From: Kocuria sp.
Lineage (GTDB): Bacteria; Actinomycetota; Actinomycetes; Actinomycetales; Micrococcaceae
NCBI RefSeq assembly: GCF_030530945.1
Contig: NZ_JAUMTZ010000002.1
Coordinates: 273,954 to 327,712, forward strand
Reading direction: 5' to 3'
Length of the DNA stretch: 53,759 nucleotides
Positions 42,828 through 50,106 of the stretch are shown here, one piece after another. The notes beneath the pieces were generated by a model, which saw nothing but the letters and a program-made list of their open reading frames with translations, was not told the origin of the DNA and made no database searches. Position 1 is the first letter of the stretch, and every line of letters begins with the position of its first letter. Position numbers and translations under genes: made by a program.

Positions 42828-44764
42828 GGTTCCTCCGTCCCGGCTCCGCGCTGCGCGGGGCCCGATCCTGTGTGCCTGCCCCCGTCCGCCGTCCCGCCGG
42901 TTCCGGCGACGGCCGTGGACCCTGAATCCGGGGCCCCACGCCATGCGGGCTCGGGGTGCCCCGCCACCGCGGGGCCGACGCCGCCGTGACCGGACCCGGC
43001 GGCGTCGTCGGCGGGAGCGGGCGGGGACTCCAGAACGGCCGCGGACCCGGGGACGGCCTTCACCGCCGGGGGTGTGAGCTGCAGGGACCCTGTGTCCGTG
43101 ACGCGGGCGGTGGACTCGGTGAAGCGGTCGGCCGGGGGCAGGGGCAGGGGGTTGGGCAGCTCGGGGTCCAGCGGCTGCGTGTGCAGCAGCGGGAGGGTGA
43201 GGCGGAAGCACGCGCCGTTGCCCGGTTCCGCCCACGCCTCAAGGCGCCCGCCGTGCAGCCGGGTGTCCTCCGTGGCGATCGCGAGCCCCAGCCCCGTGCC
43301 CCCCACGGTGCGGGCGCGCGCGGGATCTCCCCGCCAGAAGCGGTTGAACACCTTGGTGACCTGGTCCGGCGTCATGCCGATCCCGTAGTCGCGCACCGCC
43401 ACGGCCACGCAGTTCGCGTTCGCGGCGACGTAGATGTCCACGGGCTCGCTCTCCCCGTGCTCCAGGGCGTTGGTCACCAGGTTGCGCAGGATCCGGTCGA
43501 TCCGGCGCTGGTCCATCTGCACCACGCACCGGGTCAGCGTGGAGCGCACCGTGAGCTCCGAGCCGGAGGTGAGGACGATCGGGGCGGCCGCCTCCACCAC
43601 GTCGTAGATCACGGTGAAGATGTCCGTGGAGGCGGTGTCCAGGCGGGCGGCGCCGGCGTCGAACCGGGAGATCTCCAGCAGGTCCGAGAGCATGGAGTCG
43701 AACCGGTCCACCTGGTTGTGCAGCAGCTCGGCGGAGCGGCGGTTGACCGGGTCGAAGTCCTCGCGGGCGTTGTACAGCACCTCCGCGGCCATCTTCACGG
43801 TGGTCAGCGGGGTGCGCAGCTCGTGGGAGACGTCCGAGACGAAGGTCTGCTGCATGGAGGACAGCTGCTCCAGCTGCGTGATCTGGGTCTGGATGGAGTC
43901 CGCCATCTTGTTGAAGGACCGGGACAGCCGGGCCACCTCGTTGGTCCCGCGCACCTGCAGCCGCACGTCCAGGTCCCCCTCGGAGAGCCGCTGGGAGACC
44001 CGCGCCGTGCCGGACACCGGGCGCACCACCTCCCGGGTGACGTACCAGACCACGGTGCCCACGAGCAGCAGCAGCGCCACCATGGACAGCAGGAGCACGG
44101 CGTGGATGGAGTCCAGGGTGGCCTGGGGGTCGGAGAAGTCGTACACGAAGTACAGGCCGTAGCGGGAGTTCTGGTTCAGCTGCACCACGTCCCCGATCAC
44201 GATGACGGGCTGCTCGGGGCCGTTCTCCGTCATGCGCGCGGACGCCGGCTGCCAGTAGGTGCCGTCACCGCCCTCCACGCGCTGCTGCAGCTGCTGCGGA
44301 ACCGTGGCCGAGGTCATCCACGAGCTCTCCGTCTGCACGCCCACGAAGGACTGGCCCGTGCCCTGGTCCAGGGGGATCAGGATCCAGCGGTGGTCCTGGG
44401 ATCCCGCGTCCTGGCTCAGGCTGCCCAGGGTCGAGTTGATGAGCGCCTGGACCTCGGTGCGGTCCGAGGCGTCCGAGGCGTCGAAGCTCGCCTGGGCGGT
44501 GTCGATGTCACCGCGCGCCTCCTCCAGAACCTGGTTGAGGCGGTCGGTGAACAGCCGGTCCGCGATCTGGTGCGAGAGGAAGCTGCCGGTGGCGAGGAAC
44601 GCCACGGTGGTCAGGGACAGGGCCACGGCGATCGCGCGGAACTGCAGGGACTGGCGCCAGCGTCGGAGCACCGTGCGCCGCGCCAACCGGATCCTGCGGA
44701 ACCGCTTGGGACGGCGGCGCACGGGAGGGACCGTGGCCGTGGAGCGCGCCGGGGCGGGCGTCAC
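42824..44764 (-). CDS. mtrB: Sensor histidine kinase MtrB
   Basis: A 646-residue membrane kinase. Helix 1 is near 43-63, the extracellular sensor domain 64-218, helix 2 near 219-242 and HAMP 243-296. HisKA has VSDVSHELRTPLTTVKM with phospho-His314; the ATPase domain has RNLVTNALEHGE, DYGIGM and GGTGLGLAI. The last 115 residues after the catalytic domain are Pro/Ala/Gly-rich and look disordered. It controls cell wall metabolism, division and osmotic response with MtrA in actinobacteria. GTG 44764 overlaps the mtrA stop as GTGA; I prefer it to a longer frame inside mtrA. Confidence 0.95.
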   Translation of the reverse strand: MTPAPARSTATVPPVRRRPKRFRRIRLARRTVLRRWRQSLQFRAIAVALSLTTVAFLATGSFLSHQIADRLFTDRLNQVLEEARGDIDTAQASFDASDASDRTEVQALINSTLGSLSQDAGSQDHRWILIPLDQGTGQSFVGVQTESSWMTSATVPQQLQQRVEGGDGTYWQPASARMTENGPEQPVIVIGDVVQLNQNSRYGLYFVYDFSDPQATLDSIHAVLLLSMVALLLLVGTVVWYVTREVVRPVSGTARVSQRLSEGDLDVRLQVRGTNEVARLSRSFNKMADSIQTQITQLEQLSSMQQTFVSDVSHELRTPLTTVKMAAEVLYNAREDFDPVNRRSAELLHNQVDRFDSMLSDLLEISRFDAGAARLDTASTDIFTVIYDVVEAAAPIVLTSGSELTVRSTLTRCVVQMDQRRIDRILRNLVTNALEHGESEPVDIYVAANANCVAVAVRDYGIGMTPDQVTKVFNRFWRGDPARARTVGGTGLGLAIATEDTRLHGGRLEAWAEPGNGACFRLTLPLLHTQPLDPELPNPLPLPPADRFTESTARVTDTGSLQLTPPAVKAVPGSAAVLESPPAPADDAAGSGHGGVGPAVAGHPEPAWRGAPDSGSTAVAGTGGTADGGRHTGSGPAQRGAGTEEP

Positions 44765-45447
44765 CGGTGCGGGTGCCCGCCGGCCTTGTAGCCGATGCCG
44801 CGCACCGTGAGCACCACTTCCGGGTTCTCCGGGTCCCGCTCCACCTTGGAGCGCAGCCGCTGGACGTGCACGTTGACCAGCCGGTTGTCCGCCGCGTGCG
44901 GGTAGCCCCACACGTCGCGCAGCAGCTCGTCACGGCTGAACACCTGGTGGGGATGGCGTGCGAGCGTGGTCAGCAGGTCGAACTCCAGGGGGGTCAGGGC
45001 GATCTCCTCGCCGCCGCGGGTCACCGTGTGCCCGGTGACGTCGATGACGATGTCCCCCAGCGTGATCTCCTGGCTGGTGCCGCGGTCGGTGGGCCGCAGC
45101 CGGGCCTTCACGCGCGCCACGAGCTCCGCGGGCTTGAAGGGCTTGGGGACGTAGTCGTCCGCTCCGGCCTCCAGCCCGCGCACCACGTCCGCGGTGTCCG
45201 ACTTGGCGGTGAGCATCACGATGGGAACGTCCGACTCCGCCCGGATCTGCTGGCACACCTGGATGCCGTCCATCCCGGGCAGCATGAGGTCCAGCAGGAT
45301 CACGTCCGGTTCCGAGGCGCGGAAGACGTCCCGCGCGCTGGAACCGTCGTAGCAGTGCACCGGCTCGAAGCCCTCCGAGGACAGAATGATGCCGATCATC
45401 TCGGACAACGCGGCGTCGTCGTCCACCACCAGAATTCGCGCCTTCAT
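44761..45447 (-). CDS. mtrA: Response regulator MtrA
   Basis: A 228-residue OmpR-type regulator. Receiver domain: ILVVDDDAALSEM with acidic Asp pair, phosphoacceptor Asp53 in DVILLDLMLPGMDG, LTAK and a Lys at KPFKPAE. The C-terminal winged helix (about 130-225) includes LTPLEFDLLTTLARHPHQVFSRDELLRDVWGY and NVHVQRLRSKVE. It is the essential MtrAB regulator of cell wall hydrolases and division genes in actinobacteria. A -10-like TAGACT lies at 45516-45521. GAAGG lies about 7 bases before the ATG. Confidence 0.97.
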   Translation of the reverse strand: MKARILVVDDDAALSEMIGIILSSEGFEPVHCYDGSSARDVFRASEPDVILLDLMLPGMDGIQVCQQIRAESDVPIVMLTAKSDTADVVRGLEAGADDYVPKPFKPAELVARVKARLRPTDRGTSQEITLGDIVIDVTGHTVTRGGEEIALTPLEFDLLTTLARHPHQVFSRDELLRDVWGYPHAADNRLVNVHVQRLRSKVERDPENPEVVLTVRGIGYKAGGHPHR

Positions 45448-45515
45448 GCCCGCCTTCGCCCTCGTACGTGCCGGCGGGGGCGGCCGAGGCCGACGCCCCG
45501 CGTCCTACCGGTGGA

Positions 45516-45521
45516 AGTCTA
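45516..45521 (-). promoter_or_regulatory. Possible -10 element of mtrA
   Basis: TAGACT on the minus strand fits TAnnnT and lies in the 88-base gap between the MetE-like stop and the mtrA ATG. The leader would be about 62 bases. Confidence 0.35.
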
Positions 45522-45535
45522 CGGCCTGGGAGGGC

Positions 45536-46555
45536 TCATCCCTCGCCGCACACCTCCGTGAGCGCGCTGCACACGTCGGTGAGCCGCCGCAGGGCGCCGG
45601 GCACCTCGGGCGGGGTCAGCGTGGAGATCTCCGACGACGGCGCCAGCACCGTCCCCAGCAGCGCCGCAGGGTCCATCCCGAGCTCGCTCCAGGGCCGCAC
45701 CACCCGCTCCACGAGCGGGCGCACCGGCCCGCGCCCCGTGACGGGGACCGAGTCCAGGCACAGGCCCACCCCCGCCTCGTGCAGGGCGGCGAGGGGCTCC
45801 CACAGCACGGGGTCCAGCGGGGGCAGGGCGAGAGCGGCGGCGTCGGCACCTGTGTCGCGGGCCCAGCGCGCGGTGGGCGTCCCGGCGGCGAGCACCACGG
45901 TCGCGCCGGCGGCGTGCGCGGCGGAGACCGCGTCCGTGAGGGCGGCGCGCACCTCGTGGGGCGGCAGCGAGCGCAGGGTGCGGTAGCCACTGGCCGTGGG
46001 GATGGTGCCGGAGAGCACCGGCTCCAGGTGGGGCTCCTCGACCACGAGCACCGTGTCCCGCCCGTCCGTGTTGCGGCGCAGACCCGCCAGGAGAGCGGGA
46101 AGCCCGGAGCACCACGACTGCGTGAGGTCCCGCCGTGCACCGGAGTCGGACTGCAGCTTCTCCCCGTTGTGGACGTGCACGGTGGCGGCCAGGGACACCG
46201 GGCCCAGCAGGGAGAACACCACGGGGCCGGTGTCCGCACCGGACTCCGCGCCCAGCACGTCCGCCACCACGTTGAGGTCGCTCGCGAGCAATGCGCGCGC
46301 CTGGCGGGAGTCGTCTCCGGGGACCCCGCTGACACGCCACCCGTGCGGCTGGCGGTCCGCGTACAGGGAGTCCAGCACGGCGCACGTGCGCGCCGCGAGC
46401 TCCGCCTGCGGACCGCGTTCGGGCAGCAGCGGCACGGCGGCCCGGTGGGGTGCGCCCAGTTCACCGCGCAGCACGGTGAACGCCTCCACGGGGTCGGTGC
46501 CCCGCAGGGCCCGGGTGAGGGTGGCGGTGGTCGCGTCCGCGGCGAAGGCGCTCAT
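45536..46555 (-). CDS. MetE C-terminal-domain-like protein of unknown function
   Basis: A 339-residue protein that resembles the actinobacterial Rv3015c family, related to the C-terminal barrel of cobalamin-independent methionine synthase: FSLLGPVSLAATVHVHNGEKL, DGRDTVLVVEEPHLEPVLSGTIPTASGY, GLCLDSV, and VLAPSSEIS at the expected places. I do not find an HxC zinc pair in the usual position, nor the full MetE length of about 750 residues, so methionine synthesis is doubtful. It overlaps the chorismate mutase stop as ATGA. Neighbours are chorismate mutase and mnmA. The common actinobacterial order places a similar gene near mnmA and ligA. Confidence 0.65.
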   Translation of the reverse strand: MSAFAADATTATLTRALRGTDPVEAFTVLRGELGAPHRAAVPLLPERGPQAELAARTCAVLDSLYADRQPHGWRVSGVPGDDSRQARALLASDLNVVADVLGAESGADTGPVVFSLLGPVSLAATVHVHNGEKLQSDSGARRDLTQSWCSGLPALLAGLRRNTDGRDTVLVVEEPHLEPVLSGTIPTASGYRTLRSLPPHEVRAALTDAVSAAHAAGATVVLAAGTPTARWARDTGADAAALALPPLDPVLWEPLAALHEAGVGLCLDSVPVTGRGPVRPLVERVVRPWSELGMDPAALLGTVLAPSSEISTLTPPEVPGALRRLTDVCSALTEVCGEG

Positions 46556-46932
46556 GCGTCCGTGCCGCGCCGGCGGTCCTCGGAGATGGCCTCGTGGTGG
46601 CGGATGACCTCGCTGATGATGAAGGTCAGGAACTTCTCCGCGAACTCCGGATCCAGGTGCGCGGCCTCCGCGAGGTGGCGCAGCCGCTGGATCTGGGCCT
46701 TCTCCCGCTCGGGGTCGGAGGGCGGGAGGTCGTTCTCGGCCTTGAGGCGCCCCACGCGCTGCGTGGCCTTGAAGCGCTCCGCGAGGATGTGGATCAGCGC
46801 GGCGTCGATGTTGTCGATGGTCCCGCGGATGGCGCTCAGCTGCTCCAGCGCGGAGTCCGGGGCCTGGCGCGCGGCGGCACTCGCGGCGGGGTCGACGGGT
46901 GCGTGGTCGGCGGGATCGCTGCTGGGGGTCAT
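46552..46932 (-). CDS. Chorismate mutase, AroQ type
   Basis: A 126-residue protein. A 35-residue Ala/Pro-rich head precedes a three-helix AroQ domain: LSAIRGTIDNIDAALIHILAERFKATQRVGRLKAENDLPPSDPEREKAQIQRLRHLAEAAHLDPEFAEKFLTFIISEVIRHHEAI. It has the Arg-Ile-Asp-x-x-Asp-Ala-x-Leu/Ile and K-x-x-N/D-L-x-x-x-D-x-x-R/E-E-x-x patterns of chorismate mutase, which makes prephenate for Tyr and Phe. There is no signal peptide, so it is cytosolic. TAGAGT ends 6 bases before the ATG with no Shine-Dalgarno, which suggests a leaderless start. Confidence 0.88.
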   Translation of the reverse strand: MTPSSDPADHAPVDPAASAAARQAPDSALEQLSAIRGTIDNIDAALIHILAERFKATQRVGRLKAENDLPPSDPEREKAQIQRLRHLAEAAHLDPEFAEKFLTFIISEVIRHHEAISEDRRRGTDA

Positions 46933-46938
46933 CCCCCC

Positions 46939-46944
46939 ACTCTA
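46939..46944 (-). promoter_or_regulatory. -10 element for leaderless chorismate mutase transcript
   Basis: TAGAGT ends 6 bases before the ATG at 46932. It lies in the 46-base gap after mnmA. Confidence 0.45.
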
Positions 46945-46978
46945 AACGGGGTGCCGCACGGGCCCCAGTGGACGCGGG

Positions 46979-48127
46979 TCAGCGCGCGGGAACCGCCGCG
47001 CGGTCCGCGTACGCGGCGTCGATCGTGGCCTGGCCCAGCACGCGGGTGCCCTGGTAGAGCACCATGGTCTGTCCCGGTGCCACGCCGCGCTGCGACTCGT
47101 CCAGCCGCACGTGCAGACGCGGTTCACCGGACTCCCGGGTGAGCCACGCGCTGGCAGGCGCGGGGTCCCCGTGGGCGCGCACCTGCACCGTCACCGCGAA
47201 CTCCTCCGAGCGGCCGTCCGCCCGCAGGGCCTGGACCTCGCGGGGTGGCAGACCGGCCCAGGAGGGGCGGATGCCCTCCATGACGTCGATGGCCAGCAGC
47301 GCCTCGGGCCCCACCACCACCTCGTTGGTCCTGGGCCGGATCTCCAGCACGAACCGGGGCTTGCCGTCCGGAGCGGGGCGGCCGATGTGCAGCCCGCGGC
47401 GCTGTCCCACGGTGTAGGCCTGGGCGCCGCGGTGCTCCCCGAGCTCGTGGCCCTCGGTGTCCACGATCTGGCCGGGCTCCAGCTCCATGTGGTCCGCGAG
47501 CCAGCCCCGGGTGTCGCCGTCGGGGATGAAGCAGATGTCGTGGGAGTCCGGCTTCTTCGCCACGGACAGCCCCCGCTGCTCCGCCTCGGCGCGCACCTGG
47601 GCCTTGGAGGGGGTCTCGGCGAGCGGGAACAGTGCGTGCTCGAGCTGCTCGGCCGTGAGCACGCCCAGCACGTAGGACTGGTCCTTCGCCCAGTCCGCGG
47701 CGCGGTGCAGCTCCTTGTGCCCGTCCGCGCCGGTGACCACCTTGGCGTAGTGCCCCGTGCAGACGGCGTCGAAGCCGAGGGCCAGGGCCTTCTCCAGCAG
47801 GGCCGCGAACTTGATCTTCTCGTTGCAGCGCATGCACGGGTTGGGGGTGCGCCCCGCGGCGTACTCGGCCACGAAGTCGTCCACGACGTCCGCCTGGAAG
47901 CGCTCGGAGAAGTCCCACACGTAGTACGGGATCCCCAGCTTCTCGGCGGCACGCCACGCGTCCCGGGAGTCCTCGATGGTGCAGCACCCGCGCGCGCCCG
48001 TGCGCAGGGTCCCCGGGGTGCGGGACAGGGCCAGGTGGACACCGGTCACGTCGTGCCCGGCGTCCACCGCGCGGGCCGCGGCCACCGCGGAGTCCACCCC
48101 GCCACTCATCGCTGCAAGTACGCGCAC
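46979..48127 (-). CDS. mnmA: tRNA-specific 2-thiouridylase MnmA
   Basis: MnmA makes 2-thiouridine at position 34 of Lys, Glu and Gln tRNAs. The 382-residue protein has the PP-loop AAMSGGVDSAVAA (SGGVDS at 8-13), RTPNPCMRCNEKIKF with catalytic Cys98, and the second catalytic Cys199 in DSHDICFIPDGD. Both Cys are at the positions expected for the family. It ends with the beta-barrel domain. The GTG start is preceded by AGGAAGGGAAC. It follows the cysteine desulfurase by 113 bases, which supplies its sulfur. Confidence 0.95.
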   Translation of the reverse strand: MRVLAAMSGGVDSAVAAARAVDAGHDVTGVHLALSRTPGTLRTGARGCCTIEDSRDAWRAAEKLGIPYYVWDFSERFQADVVDDFVAEYAAGRTPNPCMRCNEKIKFAALLEKALALGFDAVCTGHYAKVVTGADGHKELHRAADWAKDQSYVLGVLTAEQLEHALFPLAETPSKAQVRAEAEQRGLSVAKKPDSHDICFIPDGDTRGWLADHMELEPGQIVDTEGHELGEHRGAQAYTVGQRRGLHIGRPAPDGKPRFVLEIRPRTNEVVVGPEALLAIDVMEGIRPSWAGLPPREVQALRADGRSEEFAVTVQVRAHGDPAPASAWLTRESGEPRLHVRLDESQRGVAPGQTMVLYQGTRVLGQATIDAAYADRAAVPAR

Positions 48128-48240
48128 GCAGTTCCCTTCCTGGAGTCTCTCTCGTGGGATCCCTGGCACAACGCCGCTCTCCCGGGTGCTATTCCCCGTG
48201 CCACGGCCGCCCCGGGTGGTGCGCCGCGGCGGAGGTCTCC

Positions 48241-49470
48241 TCAGGCAGAGAACCCGGGCACGTGCCCGGACAGCCCCGCCGCCCTGGCCCGGGCGTGGAC
48301 ATCCCGCAGGGCGTCGAGCACCGCCGCGACGTCCTCGGGGGTGCTGGAGTGTCCCAGGGAGAAGCGCTGCGCGCCGCGGGCGGTCTGCTCGTCCACCCCC
48401 ATGGCCAGCAGCACGTGGGAAGCACGTGGCACCCCCGCGCTGCACGCGGAGCCCGTGGACAGAGCCACCCCGGCGGCGTCGAACAGGAAGAGCATGGAGT
48501 CGCCCTCGCAGCCCGGGAAGGTGAAGTGGGCGTTGCCGGGCAGCCGGGTGGGAGCCTCCCACTCCTCCTCCGGGGAGCCGGGCTCGGGACCGCGCAGCAC
48601 GGCCTCCGGCACGCGCTCGCGGATGCCCGCCACGAGGGTGTCGCGCAGGGTGGCGCGGCGCAGGAACTCGGTGCGGGCGTCCCGCCCGGCGGCCTCGACC
48701 GCCGCGCCGAACGCGGCCGCCCCCGCGGCGTTCACGGTCCCCGAGCGCACGCTGCGCTCCTGTCCCCCACCGAAGCTCGTGGCCGAGAGCTTCACGGTTC
48801 GCGGCGCGTAGAGCGCGCCCACTCCCATGGGCCCTCCCAGCTTGTGCGCGGACACCGCGAGCGTGCTGATCCCGGGCAGGTGGGCGTCCACGGGCACGGC
48901 GCAGAACGCCTGCACGGCGTCCACGTGGAACGCGACCCCCGCCCGCTCGCACAGCGCCGCGAGCTCCCGGACGGGCTGCACCGTGCCCACCTCATTGTTG
49001 GCCCACATCACGGTGACCAGGGCCACCTCCTGCGCGCGCTCGGCGAGCAGCTGCTCGAGCGCTCCCGGGTCCACCCGGCCGGTCGCGTCCACGCCGAGCC
49101 ACACGAGCTCCGCACCCTCGTGGGCGGCGAGCCACTCGGCGGCCTCGGAGACCGCGTGGTGCTCCACCGTGGACAGGGCGATCACGCGGCGCCGCGGCTC
49201 GGCCTCGCGCGCGGCCCGGTACAGCCCGAGCACCGCCATGTTGTCCGCCTCGGTGCCGCCCGAGGTGAGGATGATCTCCACGGGTTCCGCGTTCAGCGCC
49301 GCCGCCACGGCGTCCCGCCCGGTCTCCAGGGCCATGCGGGCCAAGCGGCCCCCGGCGTGCAGGGACGCCGGGTTTCCGCCGCGCTGGGCCTGGGCCACGA
49401 AGGCGGTGACGGCCTCGGGCAGCATGTCGGTGGTGGCGGCGTGGTCCATGTAGACGCGGGGTGCGGGCAT
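48241..49470 (-). CDS. Cysteine desulfurase (IscS/NifS-like)
   Basis: A 409-residue PLP enzyme that takes sulfur from cysteine, making a persulfide for tRNA thiolation or Fe-S clusters. Motifs: YMDHAATT at the N-terminus, SGGTEADN, STVEHHAV with His104-105, VDAVQAF for PLP contact, VSAHKLGGPMG with the PLP Lys210, and catalytic Cys343 in STGSACSAGVPRASHVL. The active-site loop follows IscS (SACxS) rather than SufS. TAGAAT ends 6 bases before ATG without a Shine-Dalgarno, so a leaderless transcript is likely. Its divergent neighbour trmL is similar in this respect. Confidence 0.93.
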   Translation of the reverse strand: MPAPRVYMDHAATTDMLPEAVTAFVAQAQRGGNPASLHAGGRLARMALETGRDAVAAALNAEPVEIILTSGGTEADNMAVLGLYRAAREAEPRRRVIALSTVEHHAVSEAAEWLAAHEGAELVWLGVDATGRVDPGALEQLLAERAQEVALVTVMWANNEVGTVQPVRELAALCERAGVAFHVDAVQAFCAVPVDAHLPGISTLAVSAHKLGGPMGVGALYAPRTVKLSATSFGGGQERSVRSGTVNAAGAAAFGAAVEAAGRDARTEFLRRATLRDTLVAGIRERVPEAVLRGPEPGSPEEEWEAPTRLPGNAHFTFPGCEGDSMLFLFDAAGVALSTGSACSAGVPRASHVLLAMGVDEQTARGAQRFSLGHSSTPEDVAAVLDALRDVHARARAAGLSGHVPGFSA

Positions 49471-49476
49471 GGCCCC

Positions 49477-49482
49477 ATTCTA
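49477..49482 (-). promoter_or_regulatory. -10 element for leaderless cysteine desulfurase transcript
   Basis: TAGAAT (minus strand) is five of six to TATAAT and ends 6 bases from the ATG. Confidence 0.5.
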
Positions 49483-49526
49483 CGAACGCCCCCGACGCCC
49501 CGACCCGCGGCGGCCCGGTGCCGCCC

Positions 49527-49532
49527 TAGACT
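49527..49532 (+). promoter_or_regulatory. -10 element for leaderless trmL transcript
   Basis: TAGACT ends 7 bases before the ATG of trmL. There is no Shine-Dalgarno. Confidence 0.5.
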
Positions 49533-49539
49533 CGCAGCC

Positions 49540-50004
49540 ATGCTGCACTTCGTCTTCCACTCCCCCGAGATCCCCGGCAACACCGGCAACGCCATCCGCC
49601 TGGCCGCGTGCACGGGCGCACGCCTGCACCTGGTGGAGCCGCTGGGGTTCAACTTCGACGACGCCAACCTCCGCCGCGCCGGACTGGACTACCACGACCT
49701 CGCGGTCATGGACGTGCACCCCACGGTCGAGGACCTGTGGGAGCGGCTCGGGGACGCGCGGGTCATCGCGTTCACGTCCCACTCCGGGACACGGCACACC
49801 GATCTCGAGTACCGGGACGGGGACGTGCTGCTGTTCGGCCGGGAGTCCACGGGGCTGCCGGAGCCGGTTCTCGCGGACGAGCACGTGGCCGAGCGCGTGC
49901 GGATCCCCATGCTCCCGGGCAGGCGGTCCCTGAACCTGGCCAACTCGGCGTCGATCGCCCTCTACGAGGCGTGGCGCCAGCTGGGATTTCCCCAGGGCGT
50001 GTGA
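49540..50004 (+). CDS. trmL: tRNA (cytidine(34)-2'-O)-methyltransferase TrmL
   Basis: A 154-residue SPOUT methyltransferase that 2'-O-methylates the wobble base of tRNA-Leu. Motifs: HSPEIPGNTGNAIRLAACTGARLHLVEPLGF at the N-terminus, LLFGRESTGLP, and RIPMLPGRRSLNLANSASIALYEAWRQLG at the C-terminus that forms the trefoil knot and SAM site. The size and lack of an N-terminal substrate domain match TrmL, not TrmH. It is divergent from the desulfurase gene and thus grouped with other tRNA modification genes. Confidence 0.9.
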   Translation: MLHFVFHSPEIPGNTGNAIRLAACTGARLHLVEPLGFNFDDANLRRAGLDYHDLAVMDVHPTVEDLWERLGDARVIAFTSHSGTRHTDLEYRDGDVLLFGRESTGLPEPVLADEHVAERVRIPMLPGRRSLNLANSASIALYEAWRQLGFPQGV

Positions 50005-50060
50005 ACCACCCGCGCACCGCTCGGGACGACGCCGCCCGCGGCCTTGCGGGGCGCGGCACC

Positions 50061-50099
50061 CACCGGGGCGGGCCGGTGGAGCCCGGACCCGCCCCGGTG
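50061..50099. terminator. Bidirectional hairpin between trmL and the HtrA-like gene
   Basis: CACCGGGGCGGG pairs with CCCGCCCCGGTG (12 bp, 15-base loop). It lies in the 102-base gap between the convergent genes. Confidence 0.7.
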
Positions 50100-50106
50100 A
50101 GGAGCG

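Noticed and set aside
40347..42989. 880-codon open frame antisense to comF and lpqB
   Set aside because: It crosses two recognised genes on the other strand and has no family motif; the frame arises from GC-rich third positions.
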